Source: Arsukibacterium ikkense
GTDB lineage: Bacteria > Pseudomonadota > Gammaproteobacteria > Enterobacterales > Alteromonadaceae
Direction of reading: 5' to 3'
Assembly (NCBI RefSeq): GCF_000987775.1
Contig: NZ_LAHO01000002.1
Coordinates: 1 to 64,000 of the forward strand
DNA: 64,000 nt
Position 1 is the stretch's first letter. Each line of letters starts with the position of its first letter. The position numbers and the translations under genes are program-made. The notes under the pieces are model-generated. The model made no database searches, was not told the origin of the DNA, and worked only from the letters and a program-made list of their open reading frames with translations. Shown piece after piece: positions 25,634-34,087 of the stretch.

Positions 25634-26995
25634 TTACACCACCTTGGAATAGCGCTGCTGGCCCTGGGTCAGGTAAGCATCAAAACAGGCGCAGATACTG
25701 CGCACCCAGAGCCGGCCGCTGTCAGTCACTTTAATCCGCTCTGCATATACCTCCACCAGGCTATCTTCCATAAACGGCTGCAGCCGCTCTAACGCCTCGG
25801 CAAAGTATTGCCAGAAACCTGCCAGCTGCCATTGCTGGCAGAACGCGGCAATGTCTAATTCGAAATGGCAAATTAACTGACTGATTAGCGCAGCGCGGAT
25901 TTTATCGTCGCTATTTAAGCTAAAGCCGCGTTCAACCGGCAGTTTGCCGGCATTTATGGCAGTGTAATAGCCTGGCAACTCTTTGCTGTTTTGCCACAGT
26001 ACACCGCTTACCTGGCTGATACTGGATACGCCAAGGCCAAGCAAGGCATCCTGCCCTGCGGTGGTATAACCCTGAAAATTGCGCTGCAATTTGCCCGCCT
26101 GCTGCGCTTTGGCTAAGGCATCATCCGGCCTGGCAAAGTGGTCCATGCCAATAAACTGATAACCGGCAGCGACCAAGCGCTCAATCGCCAGTTGCATTAA
26201 CGCCAGCTTGGCGGGTGCATCTGGCAGGCTGCTGTTGTCAATTTTACGCTGCGCAGCGAAACGCTCGGGAATATGGGCATAACTGAACAGCGAAATACGG
26301 TGCGGGTTCAGCCGGATAATTTCATCAACCGTTTCACTAAAACTGGCCGGCTGTTGAAATGGCAGGCCGTAGATTAAATCCAGATTAATCGAGCTGAAAC
26401 CGAGCTCACGGCTAAGCTGCAGCTGGTGGCGAATTAAATCGGTATCCTGCACCCGGTTAATGGCAATTTGCACTTTTTCATCTAAGTCCTGCACGCCGAA
26501 GCTGACCCGGTTAAAACCCAGGCTGCGCAAATGGCGCAGTTTGTTATCGCTGCAGCTGCGCGGGTCTATTTCAATACTGATTTCGGCATCGCTGTTAATC
26601 ACAAAGTGCTGATGCAATTGCGCCATTAGCCGGCTTAGCTGCTGTTCAGTTAAAAAGGTGGGCGTACCGCCGCCTAAATGCAGCTGATTAATCCGCTTAT
26701 TGCTGAGCAAGGGAGCATACAGCGCCATCTCCTGCGCTAAGGCATCCAGATAAGTATCGGCTTTATGCTGATGGCGGGTAATCACCTTATTGCAACCACA
26801 GTAGTAGCACAGCTTATGGCAAAACGGGATATGCAGATACAGGCTTAGCTCAGCCGGGCTTTGGCCAAGCGCCAGCTGAATGTGTGTCTGATCAAAATCA
26901 GTACTCAGTGCCAGCGCCGTCGGATACGAGGTATAACGCGGGCCGTTAATATTGTACTTGCTGATTAACTTCGGGTCCCATTTTATGCTTTGCAT
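25634..26995 (-). CDS. hemN: oxygen-independent coproporphyrinogen III dehydrogenase HemN
   Basis: The 453-residue radical-SAM enzyme makes protoporphyrinogen IX in anaerobic haem synthesis. The cluster motif is 'YLHIPFCHKLCYYCGCNK' (CX3CX2CXC) at about residues 55-68, followed by 'LHLGGGTPTFL' and the C-terminal HemN domain. AGAGG precedes the ATG. It lies 81 bp after ubiT on the same strand, so the two may be co-transcribed. Haem for NarI and NorB would be needed under the same conditions. I saw no FNR box directly upstream. Confidence 0.95.
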   Translation of the reverse strand: MQSIKWDPKLISKYNINGPRYTSYPTALALSTDFDQTHIQLALGQSPAELSLYLHIPFCHKLCYYCGCNKVITRHQHKADTYLDALAQEMALYAPLLSNKRINQLHLGGGTPTFLTEQQLSRLMAQLHQHFVINSDAEISIEIDPRSCSDNKLRHLRSLGFNRVSFGVQDLDEKVQIAINRVQDTDLIRHQLQLSRELGFSSINLDLIYGLPFQQPASFSETVDEIIRLNPHRISLFSYAHIPERFAAQRKIDNSSLPDAPAKLALMQLAIERLVAAGYQFIGMDHFARPDDALAKAQQAGKLQRNFQGYTTAGQDALLGLGVSSISQVSGVLWQNSKELPGYYTAINAGKLPVERGFSLNSDDKIRAALISQLICHFELDIAAFCQQWQLAGFWQYFAEALERLQPFMEDSLVEVYAERIKVTDSGRLWVRSICACFDAYLTQGQQRYSKVV

Positions 26996-27076
26996 TGCTA
27001 CCTCTGATATTGCGCTGTTATTGCTGTGTTATTACAACACCCTTACTGGCGGCCAGTATAAAAGCGACAGAAAAAA

Positions 27077-27592
27077 CTAAGCTTGATCTATCGCAGGCTT
27101 AGCGGATTTTAACGCGCTTTGTTGCTGAGCCAGCCAGTTCAGGCCAACCGATACCGCTGCAGGCAAACGTGCCGGCCCTATGCTGTCGAGCAGGTTTTTG
27201 CAGTACAAGCCCAGCTCAGTATCGCCCAGCATCTGCAACCGGCGACGGAAAAATAACGTATCCGGATCGGTGTTATTGCTGATCATCGCCACAAAGTCGG
27301 CCAGCTCTGCTTTTAACAAAAGATGCTGTTGCGCTGGCTTAAGCTGCACCTGTAGCTGCTTGCCGTGCAGGCTGATGCCAAACTCAAGGTTAAGATCAGT
27401 TACGCTGATCAGCACCGTCTTACCCTGCAAAAAGCTCAGCTCACCGCCAGCCAGCTCAGGCTGAAAAAACCGGTTTAATGCCAACTGTAACAGGCTGCGC
27501 TGCATAAGCGCTGGCGCACAGCAGGTAAGCTGGCGCAGCATTAGAGGTAGTGCAGCTACCAATTTAGAGTTAACTCTTTTAATATCAAACAT
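27077..27592 (-). CDS. ubiT: anaerobic ubiquinone biosynthesis accessory factor UbiT (SCP2 domain)
   Basis: The 171-residue protein with an SCP2/sterol-carrier lipid-binding fold is homologous to Escherichia coli YhbT, with the conserved region 'DPDTLFFRRRLQMLGDTELGLYCKNLLDSI'. UbiT is thought to carry or organise hydrophobic quinone intermediates in the oxygen-independent route. It is divergent from ubiU across 124 bp that contain a TATAAT (27621-27626) but no FNR consensus. Downstream is hemN. Confidence 0.92.
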   Translation of the reverse strand: MFDIKRVNSKLVAALPLMLRQLTCCAPALMQRSLLQLALNRFFQPELAGGELSFLQGKTVLISVTDLNLEFGISLHGKQLQVQLKPAQQHLLLKAELADFVAMISNNTDPDTLFFRRRLQMLGDTELGLYCKNLLDSIGPARLPAAVSVGLNWLAQQQSALKSAKPAIDQA

Positions 27593-27716
27593 ATATAAGC
27601 AATTCCCTCGTTTCAGACCCTATAATGAAACCACAGCACTCCCGCCTTCGCTATTCCCTGTCGGAGGTAGTTGGGGTAACTAAGTCATTATGATTAGCTA
27701 ACTTAAGAGGCGACAT

Positions 27717-28709
27717 ATGGAACTGCTCTGCCCCGCTGGCAGTTTGCCGGCGTTAAAGGCGGCCATCGAACATGGCGCCGACGCCGTTTATATCGGCTTA
27801 AAAGATGATACCAACGCCCGTCATTTTGCCGGGCTGAATTTTGACGAAAGCCGGCTGAAAGAAGCAGCCTGCTTTGTGCACCAGCATGGCAAAAAATTGC
27901 ATGTGGCCATTAATACCTTTGCCCACCCGGATAACTACCAGCGCTGGCAGCAGGCGGTGGATATTGCCGCTAATGCCGGGGCTGATGTCCTGATCCTGGC
28001 CGACATTGCTGTGCTGGCCTATGCTGCCGAGCGTTACCCTAAGCTGGAGCGGCATTTGTCAGTGCAGGCCTCGGCCACCAATGCCGCCGCCATTGATTTT
28101 TACCGCCAGTTTGGTATTAGCCGGGTGGTGTTACCAAGGGTGTTGTCGATGCAGCAGGTGCGGGCGCTGGCTAAAAGCTGCGATATTGACCTGGAAGTAT
28201 TCGCCTTTGGCAGCCTGTGTATTATGGCCGAAGGCCGCTGTTATTTAAGCTCTTATATGACCAGCCAATCACCTAACACCGCTGGCGCCTGCTCTCCGGC
28301 TGCTTTTGTAGAGTGGCAGGACAATAACGGCACCCTGGAATCACGCTTAAATGGCATTTTAATCGACCGCTTCGCCCCCAATGAAATCGCCGGTTACCCG
28401 ACACTGTGCAAAGGCCGTTTTACCGTGGGCAGCGATACCTACCATGCGCTGGAAGAACCCACCAGCTTAAACACTCTGGATTTACTGCCACAGCTGTATG
28501 CCGAGGGCATTAAGTCGCTGAAAATTGAAGGCCGGCAGCGCAGCCCGGCTTATGTGGCACAAATTACTCAGGTGTGGCGCGCGGCCATAGATGCCGTGAT
28601 GGCGAACCCTGAGCAGTTCAGGGTACAGGCACAATGGCAACAGGTGCTGGCTGGCCTGGCTGAAGGTAGCCAGACCACACTGGGTGCTTATCATCGAAAA
28701 TGGAAATAA
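27717..28709 (+). CDS. ubiU: oxygen-independent ubiquinone hydroxylase subunit UbiU
   Basis: The 330-residue U32-family protein works with UbiV to hydroxylate ubiquinone precursors without oxygen. The four cysteines that hold the [4Fe-4S] cluster are at 168, 175, 192 and 231, offset by one from the published Escherichia coli positions. AAGAGG precedes the ATG. ubiV follows after only 4 bp. It belongs with the nitrate cluster because ubiquinol can feed NarI and NorB. Confidence 0.95.
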   Translation: MELLCPAGSLPALKAAIEHGADAVYIGLKDDTNARHFAGLNFDESRLKEAACFVHQHGKKLHVAINTFAHPDNYQRWQQAVDIAANAGADVLILADIAVLAYAAERYPKLERHLSVQASATNAAAIDFYRQFGISRVVLPRVLSMQQVRALAKSCDIDLEVFAFGSLCIMAEGRCYLSSYMTSQSPNTAGACSPAAFVEWQDNNGTLESRLNGILIDRFAPNEIAGYPTLCKGRFTVGSDTYHALEEPTSLNTLDLLPQLYAEGIKSLKIEGRQRSPAYVAQITQVWRAAIDAVMANPEQFRVQAQWQQVLAGLAEGSQTTLGAYHRKWK

Positions 28710-28713
28710 AGTT

Positions 28714-29586
28714 ATGCAATTCTCATTAGGCCCGGTGCTGTATTTCTGGCCCAAAGCACAAATGCTGCAGTTTTACCGCGAGGTGGCAGACAGCGACTTT
28801 GATATTGTTTACCTCGGCGAAACCGTCTGCAGCAAAAGGCGCGAGTTAACCTTTGCCGATTATTTTGCGCTGGCGCAGATGCTGCGCGAGGCCGGCAAAC
28901 AAGTTTGCTTATCATCGATGACGTTATATGAGGCGCCGGGTGAGTTGCGCGAACTGCGAAAATATATTGATAACGGCGAGTTTTTAGTTGAAGCCAATGA
29001 TGTTGGCGCCATTAGCATGCTGCAGCAACACGCCCTGCCCTTTGTGGCCGGTGCCGCAATCAACTGTTATAACCAGCACAGTTTGCGCCGCCTGATCAGT
29101 ATGGGGCTGACGCGCTGGGTATTGCCGGTAGAACTTTCCGGCCAATGGCTCAGCGATGTGCTGCAGCAAGGTATTATCGCCGATATCCGCCACTGCTTCA
29201 GCACTGAGGTATTCAGTTTTGGCCATTTACCGCTGGCCTGGAGTGGCCGCTGTTTTACCGCCCGCTCAGAGAACCGCAGTAAAGATCAGTGCGAACTTTG
29301 CTGTATTAACTATCCGCAGGGGCGTGAGGTAACAAGCCAGGATGGTACTCAGGTTTTTGTGTTAAATGGCATTCAAACCCAATCGGGTTATCGCTACAAC
29401 CTGATAAACCAGCTAAGCACTATGCAAGGCACAGTGGATATAGTACGGTTAAGCCCACAACAAACCGGCACCTTTGCCTGGCTGGCGAAATTTAAAGCTA
29501 ACCTTGATGGCAGCGCGCCGCAGCAACTCAGCGCCACCGACAGTAACGGCTACTGGCTAAACCTGGCCGGGATGGCGACGGGGTGA
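28714..29586 (+). CDS. ubiV: oxygen-independent ubiquinone hydroxylase subunit UbiV
   Basis: The 290-residue U32-family partner of UbiU has cluster cysteines at 39, 180, 193 and 197, the same numbers as in Escherichia coli UbiV when the start is put at 28714. That start is preferred over 28684, which overlaps ubiU. The sequence opens 'MQFSLGPVLYFWPK'. The ribosome-binding site is weak, suggesting coupling to ubiU. Repeat element A copy 2 follows the gene. Confidence 0.95.
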   Translation: MQFSLGPVLYFWPKAQMLQFYREVADSDFDIVYLGETVCSKRRELTFADYFALAQMLREAGKQVCLSSMTLYEAPGELRELRKYIDNGEFLVEANDVGAISMLQQHALPFVAGAAINCYNQHSLRRLISMGLTRWVLPVELSGQWLSDVLQQGIIADIRHCFSTEVFSFGHLPLAWSGRCFTARSENRSKDQCELCCINYPQGREVTSQDGTQVFVLNGIQTQSGYRYNLINQLSTMQGTVDIVRLSPQQTGTFAWLAKFKANLDGSAPQQLSATDSNGYWLNLAGMATG

Positions 29587-29606
29587 AAACCGCATACATA
29601 ACACAC

Positions 29607-29764
29607 GGTCGCTACACACCTTGTGCTCGCCGCAGCAACTATACTGGGCATCCTGCCCAGTACCTGCGGCCAGCAGATGCTGTTCAAATTCGTTCCTGAC
29701 GAATTTGTCACCGCATCCATGGCGGCTCAGACACTCTGCGGCTGTGCGCAACGTGGTAGCAACC
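29607..29764 (+). repeat. dispersed palindromic element A, copy 2
   Basis: This copy begins GGTCGCTACAC and ends GTGGTAGCAACC, with outer arms that remain inverted-complementary (GCATACATAACACAC / GTGATATAC). It shares the GTGCTCGCCGCAGCAACT and GGCTCAGACACTCTGCGGCTG blocks with the other copies. It is longest because the centre carries extra hairpins (ACTGGGCA / TGCCCAGT and AAATTCGT / ACGAATTT). Confidence 0.75.
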
Positions 29765-29786
29765 GCTGTGATATACAGGAACCACT

Positions 29787-30323
29787 ATGACCAACCACAC
29801 GGCCAAAATTGGCATTGTTACAGTAAGCGACCGCGCAAGTGCCGGTATTTACGAGGATTTATCCGGTAAGGCGATTATCGCTACCTTAACAGACTATTTA
29901 AGCAGCGACTGGCAAGCCGAATACCGGCTCATTCCGGATGAGCAGCCGTTAATCGAGCAAACGCTGCGTGAGCTGGCCGACCAGCAAGGCTGCTGCTTTA
30001 TTGTTACTACCGGCGGCACCGGCCCGGCCAAACGTGATGTCACGCCTGAGGCAACCGAAGCGGTGTGCGATAGGATGATGCCCGGCTTTGGCGAGTTGAT
30101 GCGCACTGAGTCATTAAAGTATGTGCCAACCGCCATTTTATCGCGCCAAACTGCCGGCCTGCTCGGAAGCAGTTTAATTATTAACCTGCCTGGCAAGCCC
30201 AAAGCTATTCGCCAGTGTTTAGATGCGGTATTTCCGGCGGTGCCCTACTGCATTGATTTAATGGACGGGCCCTATCTTGAGTGTAATGAGCAGGTGATGA
30301 AGCCTTTTCGGCCTAAAAGCTGA
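29787..30323 (+). CDS. mog: molybdopterin adenylyltransferase Mog
   Basis: The 178-residue enzyme adenylylates molybdopterin before MoeA inserts molybdate. Motifs are 'IGIVTVSDRASAGIYEDLSG' at the N-terminus, 'VTTGGTGPAKRDVTPEAT' (about residues 72-90) and 'SLIINLPGKPKAI'. The length fits Mog rather than the shorter MoaB. AGGA precedes the ATG. It stands between two repeat elements, near ubiUV, and complements moeA at 4399. Confidence 0.93.
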   Translation: MTNHTAKIGIVTVSDRASAGIYEDLSGKAIIATLTDYLSSDWQAEYRLIPDEQPLIEQTLRELADQQGCCFIVTTGGTGPAKRDVTPEATEAVCDRMMPGFGELMRTESLKYVPTAILSRQTAGLLGSSLIINLPGKPKAIRQCLDAVFPAVPYCIDLMDGPYLECNEQVMKPFRPKS

Positions 30324-30339
30324 CTGACGGTTAACCCAA

Positions 30340-30452
30340 ACGACTGAGCAGGAATCGGATTGCTCTAAGTCAACCGTTGAAGCCCTGGACGGGCGGAAAC
30401 GAGCCCCCAGGGATGGGTTCACGGCGTGTTGACGTGAGTAAACCGGTTTCTG
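30340..30452 (+). repeat. dispersed structured element B, copy 2
   Basis: The block from GAGCCCCCAGGGATGGG at 30401 to CCGG at 30446 closely matches 17354-17398. Arms resembling AGCAGGAATCGG and CCGGTTTCTGCC are inverted repeats. It fills the gap between mog and the convergent kinase/phosphatase gene. Confidence 0.65.
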
Positions 30453-30464
30453 CCAACACCACAC

Positions 30465-32261
30465 TTAGCGCCTGAGCAAAAACAACCACACCACCAGCAG
30501 TAAAGTAATAAACCAAAAACCGGACAACAGCTGCCAGAACAGCAAGGGGTTGGTTTTATGCTGCTGTTTTACTTCTTCGTGCAAAAATTCCGGGTTGGGT
30601 TGCTGTAAGTCGGTCAGTAGCTGATTAATACTCTGATAACGCTGCGATAAATCCAGACTCACCCCTTTTTGTAAGGCGCGGTCGAACCAGGTTGGGATCA
30701 CCGGGTTAAACTGATGGCTACTGCGATAACGCAGTTTGTCGTAATCAGCCGCGGTACGGCACTCTTCCACCGCCTCACCGTAGGGTAAATGGCCGCCACT
30801 GAATAGCTCATACGCGATAGTAGCCAGGGCATAAATATCGCCCTGCACGCCGGAGTTATGCCCCAGCAAATAATGCGGATCGGAATAAGCCGCAGTACCC
30901 AGTGCCGCTTCATGCTGCAGCGGGCTGGCTATTTCCGCCAGGCCAGCCACATACACCGAGCCAAAATCGACAATTTTTAAACTGCCATCATGCTGGTAAA
31001 TAATATTGCCGGGTTTTAAATCCTGATGAATCGCCCCCATCCGGTGAAACGCTTTTAAGCCTTCGGCAATTTGTTTCACCAACTTAATGGCCAATGCCGG
31101 CTTTAATGGCTTGGGCTGGCGCTCAAACCATTGCTCTAACGTCTGGCCTGGCAGATATTCCAGCAGGTAGTACAGAAAGGTGCGTGGCCGGCATTGCCGC
31201 ACTACCCTGACCACATAATCCGACTCAATGCGCAGGCCTATCCACTCTTCACGGATAAAACGGTCGATATACAAGGCATCATCGTCGTAATTCAACGACG
31301 GGCATTTCAGTACCAGCTGCCGGGCTGTACCTTTAATAGCACTACCGTCAATAGCACTGCCGTCAACAGCAGTGCTTTCAGTAACAGTGCTCTCATCCTC
31401 CACCAGATATAAATGGCTGCGACTACTGGCAAACAACTCGCTTAGCACTCTATAGCCATCCAGTTTCATGCCCGGGCTCAGTGCCGGTGGAAACGGCAGC
31501 CGGGTAAGATGCTGATTTAAATCATCCAGACTTTGCTCTGGCAACCCCATTATTTCCAGCAAAATAAGGCTGATATTATCATCGCTACCCTGCGCCAATG
31601 CCTGCTGCTTTAGCTGCTGCGCCGTTACCCCTAAATCGGTAGCCGCCGACAGCTGGCGCTGCAATTCATCGGCACTGACAAAATCGGAAATACCATCTGA
31701 GCACAGTAAAAATTTATCCCCCGGGCGCACGCTTAAGCTGCCCTGGTGTAGCTCAACCCGCGCATCCATGCCCAGCGCCCGCCCCAGAAACTGGCGCTGC
31801 TCTGATAATACCGTAGTATGATCCAGACTTAACTGCAGCAGAACGCCATCGCGCCAGTGATACAAGCGGCTATCGCCAATATGAAAAAAATGGGCAGTTT
31901 GCGATTTGATAATCAGCGCGGTAAAGGTAGTCAGATAGCCCTTCTGGTTATGCACAAACTGATGACTCAGCTCATACAATTCGTTATTAATGGTGGCCAG
32001 CAGCTGCGTGGCACTGTGGGCCACCGACCAGCTATCCGGCGTTTGGCTGTATTCGTGGCAAAAACGGCTGACCGCCCGCTCACTGGCCTGCCGGCCGGCC
32101 TCAGCGGTGCTGACACCATCGGCCAGTGTGAAGCAGGCCCCTTTGTAGGTTAACAGGTGGCTATCGTCTGGCAAATTAACCGCTATGGCGTCTTCATTAG
32201 CCGCTTTAATGCCAGCCTCGCAGACACTGCTATAGTTAAGCTGCAGCTCGGATATGCTCAC
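30465..32261 (-). CDS. PP2C phosphatase / Ser-Thr kinase fusion, tail-anchored
   Basis: The 598-residue fusion has a PP2C domain (about 1-235; 'GACFTLADGVSTAEAGRQAS', 'FFHIGDSRLYHWRDG', 'LLCSDGISDF') and then a Hanks-type kinase (about 265-540; Lys in 'LVLKCPS', 'IHQDLKPGNIIY', 'KIVDFGSVYV', 'GDIYALATIAYELFSG'). A single hydrophobic helix (about 575-595) ends in RR, so the protein is probably anchored by its C-terminus. A pentapeptide-repeat insert lies between strands 2 and 3 of the kinase. The start is a GTG with AGGAG 7 nt upstream. It follows a NasA-type transporter by 28 bp, an arrangement also found at nasA in Pseudomonas aeruginosa. The target is unknown. Confidence 0.9.
   Translation of the reverse strand: MSISELQLNYSSVCEAGIKAANEDAIAVNLPDDSHLLTYKGACFTLADGVSTAEAGRQASERAVSRFCHEYSQTPDSWSVAHSATQLLATINNELYELSHQFVHNQKGYLTTFTALIIKSQTAHFFHIGDSRLYHWRDGVLLQLSLDHTTVLSEQRQFLGRALGMDARVELHQGSLSVRPGDKFLLCSDGISDFVSADELQRQLSAATDLGVTAQQLKQQALAQGSDDNISLILLEIMGLPEQSLDDLNQHLTRLPFPPALSPGMKLDGYRVLSELFASSRSHLYLVEDESTVTESTAVDGSAIDGSAIKGTARQLVLKCPSLNYDDDALYIDRFIREEWIGLRIESDYVVRVVRQCRPRTFLYYLLEYLPGQTLEQWFERQPKPLKPALAIKLVKQIAEGLKAFHRMGAIHQDLKPGNIIYQHDGSLKIVDFGSVYVAGLAEIASPLQHEAALGTAAYSDPHYLLGHNSGVQGDIYALATIAYELFSGGHLPYGEAVEECRTAADYDKLRYRSSHQFNPVIPTWFDRALQKGVSLDLSQRYQSINQLLTDLQQPNPEFLHEEVKQQHKTNPLLFWQLLSGFWFITLLLVVWLFLLRR
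31320..31394 (-). repeat. five 15-bp tandem units inside the kinase gene
   Basis: The coding strand reads as five pentapeptides, ESTVT-ESTAV-DGSAI-DGSAI-KGTAR. Each unit is 15 bp, so changes in unit number would keep the reading frame. The units lie in the N-lobe loop between kinase strands 2 and 3. Confidence 0.75.
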
Positions 32262-32289
32262 CTGTCACTCCTTTTTGGCAACACCTTAA

Positions 32290-33786
32290 TTAACCGACAT
32301 TAATCCGATGCACAGTGCCATCTTCGCCTACTTCGGTAATATGGCCTTTGGGGTCATCTAAAAACATCACGGCAACCAAACCAACCAGCGCTGAAGCAGC
32401 AATCACATAGAAAAACATACTGTAGCTGACATAACTGAGCACGGTTAAGTACACCACTGCGCCAACATTACCATAAGCGCCAGCCATACCGGCAATCTGG
32501 CCGGTCATGCTGCGTTTAATTAACGGCACTATGGCAAATACCGCGCCCTCACCAGCCTGAACAAAGAAGCTACAGGCCATGGTGGCCAGCACCGCCATTG
32601 GGATCCACCAGTGACTGTCCATCAAACCCATCAGAAAATAGCCTGCTGCCAGACCACCAATTAAAATCAGCATGCTTTTGCGCCGGCCAAATTTATCAGA
32701 AAACCAGCCGCCCATCGGCCGCGATACCAGGTTCATAAAAGCAAAACCCGATGCCAGCATACCGGCTTTTACCGCACTGATGCCCTCGAAGGTTTCCAGA
32801 AAATACAACGGCAACATCGATACCACCGCCAGCTCAGAGCCAAAAGTGGCAAAGTAGGCAATATTTAAAATACCCACCTGCTTAAAGCTGTACTTGTCGA
32901 CCTCGGGCACGCCGGCCCGTAAATGCTCAACATTAACCCGCCAGGTTTGTTGGGTTTGCACCATAAACAATAGCAGCAACACGCCCCATAACACGTACAT
33001 CATATTGGTAGAGAATAGCTCTACCCCGGCAGGTGATAAACGCCAAGCCAGCATTCCCAGCGCCAGATGCATAGGAATATTCATCAGAATAAGACCCCAC
33101 ATTGCCCCCCAGCTTGATACCACCATAGCACCGGTTTTTTTCGGTTTAAAATACATTGAGCCTTTGGGGGTATTGCGGGCATATTTGTAAAACACCAGTG
33201 CATATACCGCACTGATTACGCCAACGGTACCAATGGCATAACGCCAGCCGTCCGGGCCACCAAAGGCCAGCGCCAGTAGTGGTAAGGTCATTGCCGCCGC
33301 GGCCGAACCAAAGTTGCCCCAGCCACCGTAAATGCCTTCGGCGGTGCCTACCTGATGATGCGGAAACCACTCACCTACCAGACGAATGCCTACCACAAAG
33401 CCAGCGCCGACAAAGCCCAGCAAAAACCGGAACAGCGCCAGCGCATCATAAGTCTGGGCAAAGGCAAAACCAATACATAGCAGCGCTGAGATAAACAACA
33501 GCAAAGAGTACATAATGCGCGGGCCGTAGCGATCTACCAGCATGCCCACCACAATCCGTGCCGGTATGGTCATAGCCACATTCAAAATCAGCAGGGCTTT
33601 AACCTGAGCATCAGTTAGCGCCAGCGCTTCTTTAATATGAATAAGCAAGGGTGCGTGCGCAAACCAGATAACGAAGGTCAGAAAAAAGGCAAACCAGGTC
33701 AGGTGCAGCATTTTTATTTTTTTTTCAGCGAAATTCAGCAGGTTCAACCCACTGCCGCTTTGCGTTGCTAAAGCAGGGCCAGCCAT
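32290..33786 (-). CDS. NasA/NarK2-type nitrate/nitrite transporter (MFS)
   Basis: The 498-residue protein has twelve hydrophobic segments and the nitrate-signature region 'GIYGGWGNFGSAAAA', with conserved Arg in 'MTIPARIVVGMLVDRYGPR' and 'MNLVSRPMGGWFSDKFGRR'. It should move nitrate and/or nitrite. I choose the ATG at 33786 (MAGPAL), as GGAGG lies 5 nt before it; the upstream in-frame codon at 33798 would place that site inside the gene. The kinase/phosphatase gene follows in the same direction. An FNR-like box sits 64 bp upstream. Confidence 0.88.
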   Translation of the reverse strand: MAGPALATQSGSGLNLLNFAEKKIKMLHLTWFAFFLTFVIWFAHAPLLIHIKEALALTDAQVKALLILNVAMTIPARIVVGMLVDRYGPRIMYSLLLFISALLCIGFAFAQTYDALALFRFLLGFVGAGFVVGIRLVGEWFPHHQVGTAEGIYGGWGNFGSAAAAMTLPLLALAFGGPDGWRYAIGTVGVISAVYALVFYKYARNTPKGSMYFKPKKTGAMVVSSWGAMWGLILMNIPMHLALGMLAWRLSPAGVELFSTNMMYVLWGVLLLLFMVQTQQTWRVNVEHLRAGVPEVDKYSFKQVGILNIAYFATFGSELAVVSMLPLYFLETFEGISAVKAGMLASGFAFMNLVSRPMGGWFSDKFGRRKSMLILIGGLAAGYFLMGLMDSHWWIPMAVLATMACSFFVQAGEGAVFAIVPLIKRSMTGQIAGMAGAYGNVGAVVYLTVLSYVSYSMFFYVIAASALVGLVAVMFLDDPKGHITEVGEDGTVHRINVG

Positions 33787-33849
33787 AACATCCTCCACAG
33801 GATTAACAATAAACTGCGCCCAGTGTAGAGAGCCTTGGCCATAAAATCA

Positions 33850-33863
33850 TTGATACAAAACAA
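33850..33863 (-). promoter_or_regulatory. FNR-like box upstream of the NasA-type transporter
   Basis: TTGATACAAAACAA has one mismatch to the consensus. Its centre is 41.5 bp from a start point near 33815 that would use TACACT (33827-33822, minus strand) as the -10. The transporter and kinase/phosphatase genes are the probable targets. Confidence 0.55.
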
Positions 33864-34087
33864 AGCAAAACAAGTCATTTTACTTTCAAAAACAAGCAGA
33901 TACCAATTTATAGGTAGCGCCTGGCATGCCGCCGCCACGCCATAATTCAGCGCCAGATACCCACTTAGGGTTAGTCTGCGAGTAAGCGCGGCGCTCACCG
34001 GCGCGTCAGAGGTACGCCCTCTTTGCTGCGGCAGAGCCTTGCTTTGGCGTTACACTAACCATAATGATCTGAAGCGGATATTTTGCT

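Noticed and set aside
27593..27716. search for an FNR box between ubiT and ubiU
   Set aside because: An FNR site would be expected here, but no TTGAT-N4-ATCAA-like sequence was found.
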